Source: JBPCMN01 sp013695115
GTDB taxonomy: Bacteria; Actinomycetota; Acidimicrobiia; IMCC26256; JACDBD01
Length of the DNA stretch: 24,214 bases
Assembly: GCA_051002235.1 (NCBI GenBank)
Contig: JBPCMN010000049.1
Coordinates: forward strand, 1-24,214
Direction of reading: 5' to 3'
This document shows, one piece after another, positions 7,148-13,567 of the stretch; the first letter of the stretch is position 1; every line of letters starts with the position of its first letter. The translations under genes were made by a program, and so were the position numbers. The notes under the pieces are model-generated. The model did no database searches. It was not told the DNA's origin and was given only the letters and a program-made list of their open reading frames with translations.

Positions 7148-8458
7148 TCAAGCGAGGAAGCCTTCGTAGTTCCGCATCATTAGCTGGCTGTCGATCTGCT
7201 TCATCGTCTCCAGCGCGACACCCACGGTGATGAGCAGCGCGGTACCCCCGAAGGGGAACTGGGAGATGTCCCACAGCGCGAAGACGAGCAGCGGCGCCAA
7301 TGCGATCGCTGCAAGGAAGAGCGAGCCCGGCAACGTGATGCGGTTGAGCACCTTGGCCAGGTACTTTTCGGTCGGCGGCCCCGGCCGGATGCCGGGGATG
7401 AACCCGCCCTGCTTGCGGATGATGTCGGCCTGCTGCGCCGGGTTGAACGCGATCGCGGTGTAGAAGTAGGCGAAGAAGATGATGAGCATCGTGTAGAAGC
7501 CCATGTAGAACCAACCCTGCGACTGCACCAGATTGTCGTTGATCCACTCCTGCACCCCCTCCCACGGGGTCACGGAGGCGATCAGGGCGGGGAACGACAG
7601 GATCGAGCTGGCGAAGATCACCGGGATCACACCCGACTGGTTCACCTTGAGCGGGATGTACGTGCTCTGGCCGCCGTACATGCGCCGACCGACCACCCGC
7701 TTGGCGAACTGCACCGGAATCCGGCGCTGGCCCGACTCCACGAACACGATGCCCACGATCATCGCCACGCCGATGGCGAGGATCGTGAAGAACTGGAACT
7801 TGCTCCCCTCGCTGTAGATGGCGCCGCCCTGGGCCGGCAGCCGGGAGACGACCGAGGCAAAGATCAGAATCGACATGCCGTTGCCGATGCCGCGCTGGGT
7901 GACGAGCTCGCCCAGCCACATGACCAGGGCGGTCCCGGCGGTCCAGGTGAGGATGATCAGCGCGGCGCGCGGCGCGTTGAAGCCGGGGATGAGGTCCGTG
8001 CCCTCGGGCAGGCCGGCAAAGTTGAACAAACCGCCGCCGGTCTGACCCTGGTGCAGCGCGAACACGAAGCCGGTCGACTGCACGAGCGCGAGCGCGACCG
8101 TGAGGTACCGCGTCCACTGGGTGATCTTCTTCTGACCGACCTGACCCTGCTGCTGCCATTCCTCGAGCTTCGGGATCACCACACCGAGGAGCTGCATGAT
8201 GATCGACGCGGTGATGTACGGCATGATCCCGAGGAAGAAGATCGCCACATTGGTGATCGCCCCGCCCGAGAACAGGTCCAGGAAGCCGACGACGCCGGAG
8301 TTGTTGGCCTGGTCCTGGAGGCTCTTGATCGCCTGGAAGTCGACGTAGGGGACGGGGAGGTGGGCCCCGACCCGGTAGACCGCCACGATGATGATCGTGA
8401 ACAGGATCTTCTTGCGCAGGTCGGGCACCCGGAAGATGTTCCGCAGCCGGGACAGCAT
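7148..8458 (-). CDS. secY: Preprotein translocase subunit SecY
   Basis: The 436-residue polytopic membrane protein forms the protein-conducting channel with SecE and SecG. It begins MLSRLRNIFRVPDLRKKILF and shows the expected series of about ten hydrophobic segments. Family signatures include PYVDFQAIK near the plug region, FSGGAITNVAIFFLGIMPYI, the cytoplasmic loop ending QRGIGNGMSILIFASV, and VNQSGVIPVIFASSIL. The C-terminal segment has GGTALLITVGVALETMKQID. AGGAGG lies about 10 nt before the ATG. The 36-nt gap to rplO and 23-nt gap to adk fit the spc operon. Confidence 0.98.
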   Translation of the reverse strand: MLSRLRNIFRVPDLRKKILFTIIIVAVYRVGAHLPVPYVDFQAIKSLQDQANNSGVVGFLDLFSGGAITNVAIFFLGIMPYITASIIMQLLGVVIPKLEEWQQQGQVGQKKITQWTRYLTVALALVQSTGFVFALHQGQTGGGLFNFAGLPEGTDLIPGFNAPRAALIILTWTAGTALVMWLGELVTQRGIGNGMSILIFASVVSRLPAQGGAIYSEGSKFQFFTILAIGVAMIVGIVFVESGQRRIPVQFAKRVVGRRMYGGQSTYIPLKVNQSGVIPVIFASSILSFPALIASVTPWEGVQEWINDNLVQSQGWFYMGFYTMLIIFFAYFYTAIAFNPAQQADIIRKQGGFIPGIRPGPPTEKYLAKVLNRITLPGSLFLAAIALAPLLVFALWDISQFPFGGTALLITVGVALETMKQIDSQLMMRNYEGFLA

Positions 8459-8494
8459 GGAGAGGCGGCCTCCTGGGAGCCTGGAGCTTCGAGG

Positions 8495-8986
8495 TTAGCG
8501 GTTGGTGAGAGCGTTCCCCTTGGCGGGGGGTCGCCGGTCACCGAAGGGCAAGGGGAGCTTCTCGGCCCGGCCGCCGGCGGCCTCGATCGCGCTCGTGGCG
8601 GCGGACGAGAAGGCGTGGGCGCGCACCGTGAGCGCCTTGGTCAGCTGGCCCCGCCCGAGGATCTTTACCAGGCCGCGTTTGGCGACCAGGCCGCGCGAGC
8701 GCAGGACGCCGGGATCGATCTCGGTGCCGGCATCGAACGTCTCGAGGGTGTCGAGATTGACGACGACGTACTCGACCCGGAACGGGTTCTTGAAGCCCTT
8801 GGCTTTGGGCGTGCGCCGCGCGATCGGTGTCTGACCACCCTCGAACCCGGGTTTCACCTTGCTCCGGGCGCGCTGGCCCTTCATCCCCCGGCCGGCGGTC
8901 TTGCCGCCCTTGCCGGCGATGCCACGCGCGACGCGCCGACGCGCTGTCTTCGAGCCGGCCGGAGGCTTGAGGTCGTGGATCTTCAC
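8495..8986 (-). CDS. rplO: 50S ribosomal protein L15
   Basis: The 163-residue protein binds 23S rRNA and joins late in 50S assembly. The glycine/arginine-rich N-terminal half is typical: MKIHDLKPPAGSKTARRRVA, GKGGKTAGRGMKGQRARS and FEGGQTPIARRTPKAKGFKN. The globular C-terminal half carries KILGRGQLTKALTVRAHAFS and AIEAAGGRAE. It has a slightly longer C-terminus than the roughly 145-residue norm. It overlaps the rpmD stop region by 4 nt, implying coupled translation, and precedes secY. Confidence 0.97.
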   Translation of the reverse strand: MKIHDLKPPAGSKTARRRVARGIAGKGGKTAGRGMKGQRARSKVKPGFEGGQTPIARRTPKAKGFKNPFRVEYVVVNLDTLETFDAGTEIDPGVLRSRGLVAKRGLVKILGRGQLTKALTVRAHAFSSAATSAIEAAGGRAEKLPLPFGDRRPPAKGNALTNR

Positions 8987-9165
8987 GGCTGCTCCTCCAC
9001 CTTCACCATGTGGGGCACCTTCTCGACCATGCCGCGGATCTCGGGACGGTCGGGAAGCTCGACGGTGTGGTTGATGCGGCGCAGCCCGAGGGCGCGCAGC
9101 GTCCCCCGTTGCTTGGGCTTGGCCCCGATGGTGGAGCGCACCTGGGTGACGCGGAGCGTCGCCAT
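8983..9165 (-). CDS. rpmD: 50S ribosomal protein L30
   Basis: The 60-residue protein has the short bacterial L30 form: ATLRVTQVRSTIGAKPKQRG, TLRALGLRRINHTVELPD and IRGMVEKVPHMVKVE. It binds domain II of 23S rRNA. Its ATG overlaps the rpsE TAA stop by one base (TAATG) and its own end overlaps rplO by 4 nt, so rpsE-rpmD-rplO are tightly coupled. Confidence 0.97.
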   Translation of the reverse strand: MATLRVTQVRSTIGAKPKQRGTLRALGLRRINHTVELPDRPEIRGMVEKVPHMVKVEEQP

Positions 9166-9713
9166 TACTTCACCTCGGTGATCTCGACCGGCGGGGCGTT
9201 GCGCTCGCGGTACGCCCGCAGCATCCCGGTGGTCGAGACCTCCTCGGGCGACTTGCCCCGCATCTTGGCAACCTCGTCGGGGCGGCGCAGGTTCTGGAGC
9301 CCGGAGATAGTGGCCCGTGAGACGTTGATCGCGTTGGACGAGCCCAGCGACTTCGCCAGGACGTCGTGCACCCCGGCGGCCTCGAGAATCGCCCGGGCGG
9401 CACCGCCGGCGATGACGCCGGTGCCGGGCGCGGCCGGCTTGAGCAGTACCCGAGCAGCATCGTGCACGCCCATGATCTGGTGCGTGATCGTCGAGCCCGC
9501 CAACGCGACCGAGAACTGGTTCTTGCGCGCCTCCTCCATCCCCTTCTGGATGGCGGCCGGCACCTCCTTGGCCTTCCCGTAGCCGAGCCCGACGTTGCCG
9601 GCGCTGTCGCCCACGACGACGAGCGCGGTGAACGAGAACCGCCGGCCGCCCTTCACCACCTTGGCGACCCGGTTGATCGCGATCACGCGCTCTTCGAACT
9701 GTCCCTCAGCCAC
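9165..9713 (-). CDS. rpsE: 30S ribosomal protein S5
   Basis: The 182-residue protein contributes to decoding fidelity and mRNA unwinding at the entry channel. The N-terminal double-stranded RNA-binding fold carries FEERVIAINRVAKVVKGGRR and FSFTALVVVGDSAGNVGLGY. The C-terminal domain has the loop APGTGVIAGGAARAILEAAG and the SLGSSNAINVSRATISGL segment. The start is GTG with a GAGGAGAGGGAG tract just upstream. It lies 13 nt after rplR. Confidence 0.98.
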   Translation of the reverse strand: MAEGQFEERVIAINRVAKVVKGGRRFSFTALVVVGDSAGNVGLGYGKAKEVPAAIQKGMEEARKNQFSVALAGSTITHQIMGVHDAARVLLKPAAPGTGVIAGGAARAILEAAGVHDVLAKSLGSSNAINVSRATISGLQNLRRPDEVAKMRGKSPEEVSTTGMLRAYRERNAPPVEITEVK

Positions 9714-9726
9714 GCTCTCCCTCTCC

Positions 9727-10083
9727 TCAGACCTTCAGTCCTGCTTCGCGGGCGCCGTCGGCGACGCTCGCCACCCGACCGTGGTAACGGAAGCCACCCC
9801 GGTCGAACACGGCCGTCGCGATCCCGGCGGCCTTGGCCCGCTCGCCGATCAACTTGCCCACCGCCTTGGCCGCGTCGACGGTCGCGGTCGCGCTCCCCTT
9901 CAACCCGCTCTCGGCGGTCGACGCCGCCGCCAGGGTGCGACCGTGCACGTCGTCGATCATCTGGGCATAGATGTGACGGCTGGAGCGGAACACCGCCAGG
10001 CGCGGGCGCTCGGACGTACCGCGCACCTTCTTGCGCACCCGCCGGTGCCGCCGGCCCCGCGCTTCTCGCTTGGTCATCGTCAT
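9727..10083 (-). CDS. rplR: 50S ribosomal protein L18
   Basis: The 118-residue protein binds 5S rRNA together with L5. The start chosen is the ATG at 10083, which overlaps the rplF stop as ATGA (4 nt); a second ATG two codons later (MTKREARGRR) is the alternative. The basic N-terminus RRHRRVRKKVRGTSERPRLA, the segment VFRSSRHIYAQMIDD, the TLAAASTAE segment and the C-terminal FDRGGFRYHGRVASVADGAR identify L18. An upstream open frame on this strand runs through rplF but is not L18. Confidence 0.96.
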   Translation of the reverse strand: MTMTKREARGRRHRRVRKKVRGTSERPRLAVFRSSRHIYAQMIDDVHGRTLAAASTAESGLKGSATATVDAAKAVGKLIGERAKAAGIATAVFDRGGFRYHGRVASVADGAREAGLKV

Positions 10084-10619
10084 TTGGCGCTCTTCCCCGC
10101 CTTGCGGCGGACGTACTCGTCGACGTAGCGGATGCCCTTGCCCTTGTAGGGCTCGGGCTTGCGGATCTTGCGGATGTCGGCCGCCACCTGGCCCACGGCC
10201 TGCTTGTCGGCACCCCGGATGATGATGCGGGTGGGCACCGGCACCTCGAACGTCACACCCTCGGGCGCCTCGACCGGCACCGAGTGCGAGAAGCCGATCT
10301 GGAGCTCGAGCCTCGACGGCCCCTGGGCCTGCACCCGGTAGCCCACCCCGACGATCTCGAGCTCCTTGACGTAGCCCTCGGACACGCCGACGACCATGTT
10401 GTTGACGAGCGAGCGGGTGAGGCCGTGGAGGGCCCGGTTCTCGCGCTCGTCGTCGGGGCGCGCCACGGTGAGCGCGTCGCCGACGCGGGTCACCGTGATC
10501 ATGTACGGCGTGTGGTGCTCGAGGGTGCCCTTGGGGCCCTTGACGACCACGTGGCGGCCCTCGATCTCCACCTCGACACCGGAGGGGATGGGGATGGGCT
10601 GCTGACCGATGCGGGACAT
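10080..10619 (-). CDS. rplF: 50S ribosomal protein L6
   Basis: The 179-residue protein sits at the base of the L7/L12 stalk near the sarcin-ricin loop. It begins MSRIGQQPIPIPSGVEVEIE, continues with VKGPKGTLEHHT, ENRALHGLTRSLVNNMVVGV and the second repeat domain GYRVQAQGPSRLELQIGFSH. The C-terminal signature RKPEPYKGKGIRYVDEYVRR is present with KAGK. Both alpha/beta repeats are complete. It follows rpsH by 5 nt and overlaps rplR by 4 nt. Confidence 0.98.
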   Translation of the reverse strand: MSRIGQQPIPIPSGVEVEIEGRHVVVKGPKGTLEHHTPYMITVTRVGDALTVARPDDERENRALHGLTRSLVNNMVVGVSEGYVKELEIVGVGYRVQAQGPSRLELQIGFSHSVPVEAPEGVTFEVPVPTRIIIRGADKQAVGQVAADIRKIRKPEPYKGKGIRYVDEYVRRKAGKSAK

Positions 10620-10624
10620 GGCTG

Positions 10625-11029
10625 CTACCAGACCTGACAGAGGACTTCGCCACCGACTCGGCGCTGGCGCGCCTCGCGGTCGGTCATGAGGCCCTGGTTG
10701 GTGGACAGGATGGCGATGCCCATGCCGCCGAGCACCCGGGGGACCTTGTCCGCCTTGGTGTAGACGCGCAGGCCGGGCTTGGAGACGCGCCGGATCCCGG
10801 AGATGGTTCGCTTGCGCTCGGGCGTGTACTTGAGCTGGATCTTGAGGCGGCGCCCGGGACGCGAGGCGTCGTCCTCGACCGCGAAGCCGGTGATGTAGCC
10901 CTCGCGCTCGAGCAGCTGGGCCAGCGCCTCCTTCACCTTCGACGACGGCATGGCGACGTCGTCGTGGAACGCGACGTTGGCGTTCCGCAGCCGGGTGAGC
11001 ATGTCGGCGATCGGGTCGGTCATCGTCAT
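10625..11029 (-). CDS. rpsH: 30S ribosomal protein S8
   Basis: The 134-residue protein binds the central domain of 16S rRNA; in enterobacteria it also represses spc-operon translation. It starts MTMTDPIADMLTRLRNANVA with a second in-frame ATG two codons later. Later signatures are MPSSKVKEALAQLLEREGYI, ISGIRRVSKPGLRVYTKADK, VLGGMGIAILSTNQGLMTD and GGEVLCQVW. Length is normal. It lies 12 nt after rpsN and 5 nt before rplF. Confidence 0.98.
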   Translation of the reverse strand: MTMTDPIADMLTRLRNANVAFHDDVAMPSSKVKEALAQLLEREGYITGFAVEDDASRPGRRLKIQLKYTPERKRTISGIRRVSKPGLRVYTKADKVPRVLGGMGIAILSTNQGLMTDREARQRRVGGEVLCQVW

Positions 11030-11041
11030 CGCGTCACCCCC

Positions 11042-11227
11042 TCACCACGACGCCTTGGTGATGCCGGGCACTTCGCCGGCGTGGGCCATGAGGCGCAGAC
11101 AGATCCGACAGAGGCCGAAGCGGCGGTAGACGGAGCGCGCTCGGCCACACCGCCGGCAGCGTGTGTAGGCGCGCACGTTGAACTTGGGCTTGCGCCGCTG
11201 CTTGTTGACCAGTGCCTTCTTCGCCAT
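11042..11227 (-). CDS. rpsN: 30S ribosomal protein S14, type Z (zinc)
   Basis: The 61-residue protein is the short zinc-binding S14. Residues C24, C27, C40 and C43 form the zinc site in YTRCRRCGRARSVYRRFGLC. It starts MAKKALVNKQRRKPKFNVRA and ends GITKASW. It completes the 30S head near the P site. GGAG lies 9 nt before the ATG in a segment that is identical, over 20 nt, to the one before rpsJ. The open frame continues further upstream, but without S14 similarity, so the ATG at 11227 is the start. Confidence 0.97.
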   Translation of the reverse strand: MAKKALVNKQRRKPKFNVRAYTRCRRCGRARSVYRRFGLCRICLRLMAHAGEVPGITKASW

Positions 11228-11242
11228 CTCTATTGCTCCGCT
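11223..11242. repeat. 20-nt ribosome-binding-site/start segment shared with rpsJ, copy 1
   Basis: The minus strand reads AGCGGAGCAATAGAGATGGC, covering the Shine-Dalgarno GGAG, a 9-nt spacer, the rpsN start codon and two more bases. The identical 20 nt occur at 18720-18739 over the rpsJ start. Sequence upstream of both is GC-rich and purine-rich but diverges. Confidence 0.85.
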
Positions 11243-11349
11243 CGCTCGTCGGCGGGGATGCGCCGCCGCCGCCCTTCGGGCCGCTCGCTCCGCGTGCTCC
11301 ACTGCGGGCGCCGGCCTTCCGGCCGCCGTCCTCGCTTCGCGCTTGTCAT
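11230..11349 (-). CDS. Possible small arginine-rich protein between rplE and rpsN
   Basis: This unrecognised 39-codon ORF exactly fills the rplE-rpsN space. Its ATG overlaps the rplE TGA as ATGA, AGGAG lies 6 nt upstream (inside the rplE end), and its TAG ends 2 nt before the rpsN ATG. The product begins MTSAKRGRRPEGRRPQWSTR and continues SERPEGRRRRIPADERAEQ; it is strongly basic with RPEGRR occurring twice. Position and charge resemble an r-protein, and coupling would let ribosomes pass from rplE to rpsN. Against this, the DNA contains short GC hairpins (ggccGGAAggcc and gcccGAAgggc) and its 3' end is the 20-nt segment shared with rpsJ, where the frame is different. It may be an intergenic repeat that happens to be open. 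Confidence 0.35.
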   Translation of the reverse strand: MTSAKRGRRPEGRRPQWSTRSERPEGRRRRIPADERAEQ

Positions 11350-11921
11350 GTATCTCTCCTAAAGGGGAAGCCGAGGGCGCGCAACAGTGCGCGGCCCTCG
11401 TCGTCGGTGCGGCCGGTGGTCACGATGGTGATGTCCATGCCCCGGACAGTGTCAATGTTGTCGTAGTCGATCTCAGGGAAGATCAGCTGCTCGGTGACGC
11501 CGAACGTGTAGTTGCCGTGGCCGTCGAACGAGTCCGGGCTCATACCCCGGAAGTCGCGCATTCGGGGGATCGTCAGGCTCACCAGCCGGTCGAGGAACTC
11601 CCACATCCGGTCGCCGCGCAGCGTGACCTTCGCGCCGATGGGTTGGCCCTCGCGCAGCTTGAAGTTCGCGATCGACTTCTTGGCCCGCGTGAGCGCCGGC
11701 TTCTGGCCGGTGATGACGGTCAGGTCGGCGACCGCGCCGTCGAGTAGCGACTGACCACCGGGCTGGGAAGCCGCGCCCACGCCGGTGTTCAGGATGATCT
11801 TCTCGAGCCGGGGCACCTGCATCACGTTGCGCAGGCCCAGCTCCTGTTGCAGCGCGGGGCGCGCCTCGGTCTCGTAGCGCTCCTTGAGGCGCGGCCGCAC
11901 TCGGGTCGCGGGCGGGCTCAC
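11346..11921 (-). CDS. rplE: 50S ribosomal protein L5
   Basis: The 191-residue protein binds 5S rRNA and contacts P-site tRNA and S13. It shows RLKERYETEARPALQQELGL, NVMQVPRLEKIILNTGVGAA, LTVITGQKPALTRAKKSIA, FKLREGQPIGAKVTLRGDRM, MRDFRGMSPDSFDGHGNYTF and the C-terminal DIDITIVTT-like and ALLRALGFPF segments. The start is GTG, overlapping the rplX stop as GTGA. The final codons supply the AGGAG of the small ORF that follows. Confidence 0.98.
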   Translation of the reverse strand: MSPPATRVRPRLKERYETEARPALQQELGLRNVMQVPRLEKIILNTGVGAASQPGGQSLLDGAVADLTVITGQKPALTRAKKSIANFKLREGQPIGAKVTLRGDRMWEFLDRLVSLTIPRMRDFRGMSPDSFDGHGNYTFGVTEQLIFPEIDYDNIDTVRGMDITIVTTGRTDDEGRALLRALGFPFRRDT

Positions 11922-12223
11922 AGGTCACCTCCGCACTTGCGGCAGATGCGCACCTTGGTGCCGTCGGGCTCGAAGCGGAACCCGATCTTGGTGGGTCCGC
12001 AGCTCTCGCACAGGATCGCCACATTCGAGACGTGGATGGGCATGTCCTTGTCGATGATCCCGCCCTGCATCGTCGCCTTGGTGGCCTTCTGGTGCTTCTT
12101 GGCCACATTGATGGCGTCGACGATCACGCGGTCCCGCTCGCGCAGGACGCGAGTGACCTCGCCCTCCTTGCCGATGTCCTTGCCCGCGATCACGCGGACC
12201 CGGTCACCCTTCTTCAGCTTCAT
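11918..12223 (-). CDS. rplX: 50S ribosomal protein L24 with C-terminal CxxC pairs
   Basis: The 101-residue protein initiates 50S assembly at the 5' end of 23S rRNA. The KOW motif is at the N-terminus (KKGDRVRVIAGKDIGKEGEV), followed by VDAINVAKKHQK and GGIIDKDMPIHVSNVAIL. The C-terminus carries C72, C75, C94 and C97, a probable zinc ribbon; such CxxC pairs occur in L24 of many but not all bacteria. The ATG at 12223 is one base after the rplN stop. The open frame extends upstream, but that part is a shadow of rplN. Confidence 0.97.
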   Translation of the reverse strand: MKLKKGDRVRVIAGKDIGKEGEVTRVLRERDRVIVDAINVAKKHQKATKATMQGGIIDKDMPIHVSNVAILCESCGPTKIGFRFEPDGTKVRICRKCGGDL

Positions 12224-12224
12224 G

Positions 12225-12593
12225 TCAGAGGACCTCCGGGGCGAGCGAGACGATGCGCATGAACCGGCGGTCGCGCAGCTCCCGGCCGACCGGCCCGAAG
12301 ATGCGGGTACCTCGGGGTTGGAGCTGGTCGTTGATGAGCACGGCGGCGTTCTCGTCGAAGCGGATGTAGCTGCCATCAGGTCGACGGCGCTGCTTCTTGG
12401 TCCGCACGACCACACACTTCACGACCTCGCCCTTCTTCACCGGGGCGCCCGGCACCGCGTCCTTCACCGTGGCCACGAAGATGTCGCCGATGCCCGCGTA
12501 GCGCCGCCGGGTGCCACCGAGGACCTTGATGCACAGGACCTCGCGCGCACCCGAGTTGTCGGCGACGCGAAGACGGGATTCCTGTTGGATCAT
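12225..12593 (-). CDS. rplN: 50S ribosomal protein L14
   Basis: The 122-residue protein forms intersubunit bridges with 16S rRNA and binds silencing factor RsfS in many bacteria. It is canonical throughout: MIQQESRLRVADNSGAREVL, CIKVLGGTRRRYAGIGDIFV, VKKGEVVKCVVVRTKKQRRR, DGSYIRFDENAAVLINDQ and PRGTRIFGPVGRELRDRRFM. Length matches the universal 122 residues. It abuts the rpsQ stop with no spare base. Confidence 0.98.
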   Translation of the reverse strand: MIQQESRLRVADNSGAREVLCIKVLGGTRRRYAGIGDIFVATVKDAVPGAPVKKGEVVKCVVVRTKKQRRRPDGSYIRFDENAAVLINDQLQPRGTRIFGPVGRELRDRRFMRIVSLAPEVL

Positions 12594-12863
12594 CTACTTC
12601 GCACGCTCCAGCACCTCGACCACCCGCCAGCGCTTCTGCTTGGAGATGGGACGGGTCTCGGCGACACGGACGCGGTCGCCCTCACGGGCGTCGTTGGCCT
12701 CGTCGTGGGCGTACAGGCGGCTCGTCTTCTGCAGGGTCTTGCCGTAGCGGCCGTGGCGGACGCGATCGATCACCGCGACGACCACCGTTTTGTCCATCTT
12801 GGTGGACATCACGGTGCCCTCCCGCGTCTTGCGGCGGTTGATGCGGGTGCCTTCGTCAGCCAT
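12594..12863 (-). CDS. rpsQ: 30S ribosomal protein S17
   Basis: The 89-residue OB-fold protein binds the 5' domain of 16S rRNA. It shows RRKTREGTVMSTKMDKTVVV, RVRHGRYGKTLQKTSRLYAH and the DEANDAREGDRVRVAETRPI signature followed by SKQKRWRVVEVLERA. It starts with ATG, overlaps the end of rpmC by 8 nt and abuts rplN. Confidence 0.98.
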   Translation of the reverse strand: MADEGTRINRRKTREGTVMSTKMDKTVVVAVIDRVRHGRYGKTLQKTSRLYAHDEANDAREGDRVRVAETRPISKQKRWRVVEVLERAK

Positions 12864-13083
12864 TGCTCTCCACCTTCAGCGCCTCGGCGGCGGCGATCTC
12901 CCGCTCCCGGAGCAGCGTCTCGATCCGGGCCACGTCCTTGCGCACGTGCGCCAGGCGCGACGTGCTGTCGAGCTGGCCGGTGGCGTTCTGGAACCGCAGG
13001 TTGAACAGCTCCTCCTTCGCCTCGGACAGTCGGTGCTCGAGCTCCACGTCGTTGAGCTCCCGGAACTCGCGCGCCTTGGTCAC
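12856..13083 (-). CDS. rpmC: 50S ribosomal protein L29
   Basis: The 75-residue, two-helix protein lies at the exit tunnel next to L23 and helps form the docking site for trigger factor and SRP. The text VTKAREFRELNDVELEHRLS, EAKEELFNLRFQNATGQLD and RLAHVRKDVARIETLLRERE is typical. The GTG start at 13083 overlaps the rplP stop as GTGA; the frame is open further upstream but overlaps rplP and has no L29 similarity. A short acidic tail follows the conserved region and overlaps rpsQ by 8 nt. Confidence 0.97.
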   Translation of the reverse strand: MTKAREFRELNDVELEHRLSEAKEELFNLRFQNATGQLDSTSRLAHVRKDVARIETLLREREIAAAEALKVESNG

Positions 13084-13496
13084 AGTTCGTCCGTTCGCAC
13101 GACGAAGCGGGTCTTGATCGGGAGCTTGTGCATCGCGAGCCGCAGCGCCTCGCGCGCCGTCTGCTCGGGGACGCCGGCCATCTCGAACATGATCCGCCCC
13201 GGCTTCACCACCGCGACCCAATGCTCCGGGTTGCCCTTGCCCGAGCCCATGCGGGTCTCGGCCGGCTTCTGGGTAACGGGCTTGTCGGGGAAGATGTTGA
13301 TCCAGACCTTGCCGCCCCGCTTGACGTAGCGGGTCATGGCGATTCGGGCGGCCTCGATCTGGCGGTTAGTGATCCAGCCGGGCTCGAGCGCCTGGATGCC
13401 GTAGTCGCCGAACGCGACGCGCGTGCCCCCCTTGGCGACGCCGCCCATGCGGCCCCGTTGCTGCTTGCGGTAGCGGGTCTTCTTCGGCATCAACAT
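13080..13496 (-). CDS. rplP: 50S ribosomal protein L16
   Basis: The 138-residue protein is near the A site and the 5S rRNA. It begins MLMPKKTRYRKQQRGRMGGV and includes GDYGIQALEPGWITNRQIEA, ARIAMTRYVKRGGKVWINIF, RMGSGKGNPEHWVAVVKPGR and REALRLAMHKLPIKTRFV. Length is standard. There is a 71-nt gap to rpsC upstream, the longest in this part of the S10 operon; that gap holds only a weak 18-codon frame. Confidence 0.98.
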   Translation of the reverse strand: MLMPKKTRYRKQQRGRMGGVAKGGTRVAFGDYGIQALEPGWITNRQIEAARIAMTRYVKRGGKVWINIFPDKPVTQKPAETRMGSGKGNPEHWVAVVKPGRIMFEMAGVPEQTAREALRLAMHKLPIKTRFVVRTDEL

Positions 13497-13567
13497 GGCG
13501 TCAGTCCTTCTTCCCGGGTCGCTGCGCAGCGCCGTCCCGCTCTCCGAGCAACGGCACTGCTGCGCTC

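Noticed and set aside
13501..13557. 18-codon GTG frame in the rpsC-rplP gap with GGAG upstream (MPLLGERDGAAQRPGKKD)
   Set aside because: Too short and without internal pattern; a GTG after GGAG is expected by chance in such sequence. Not listed as a gene.
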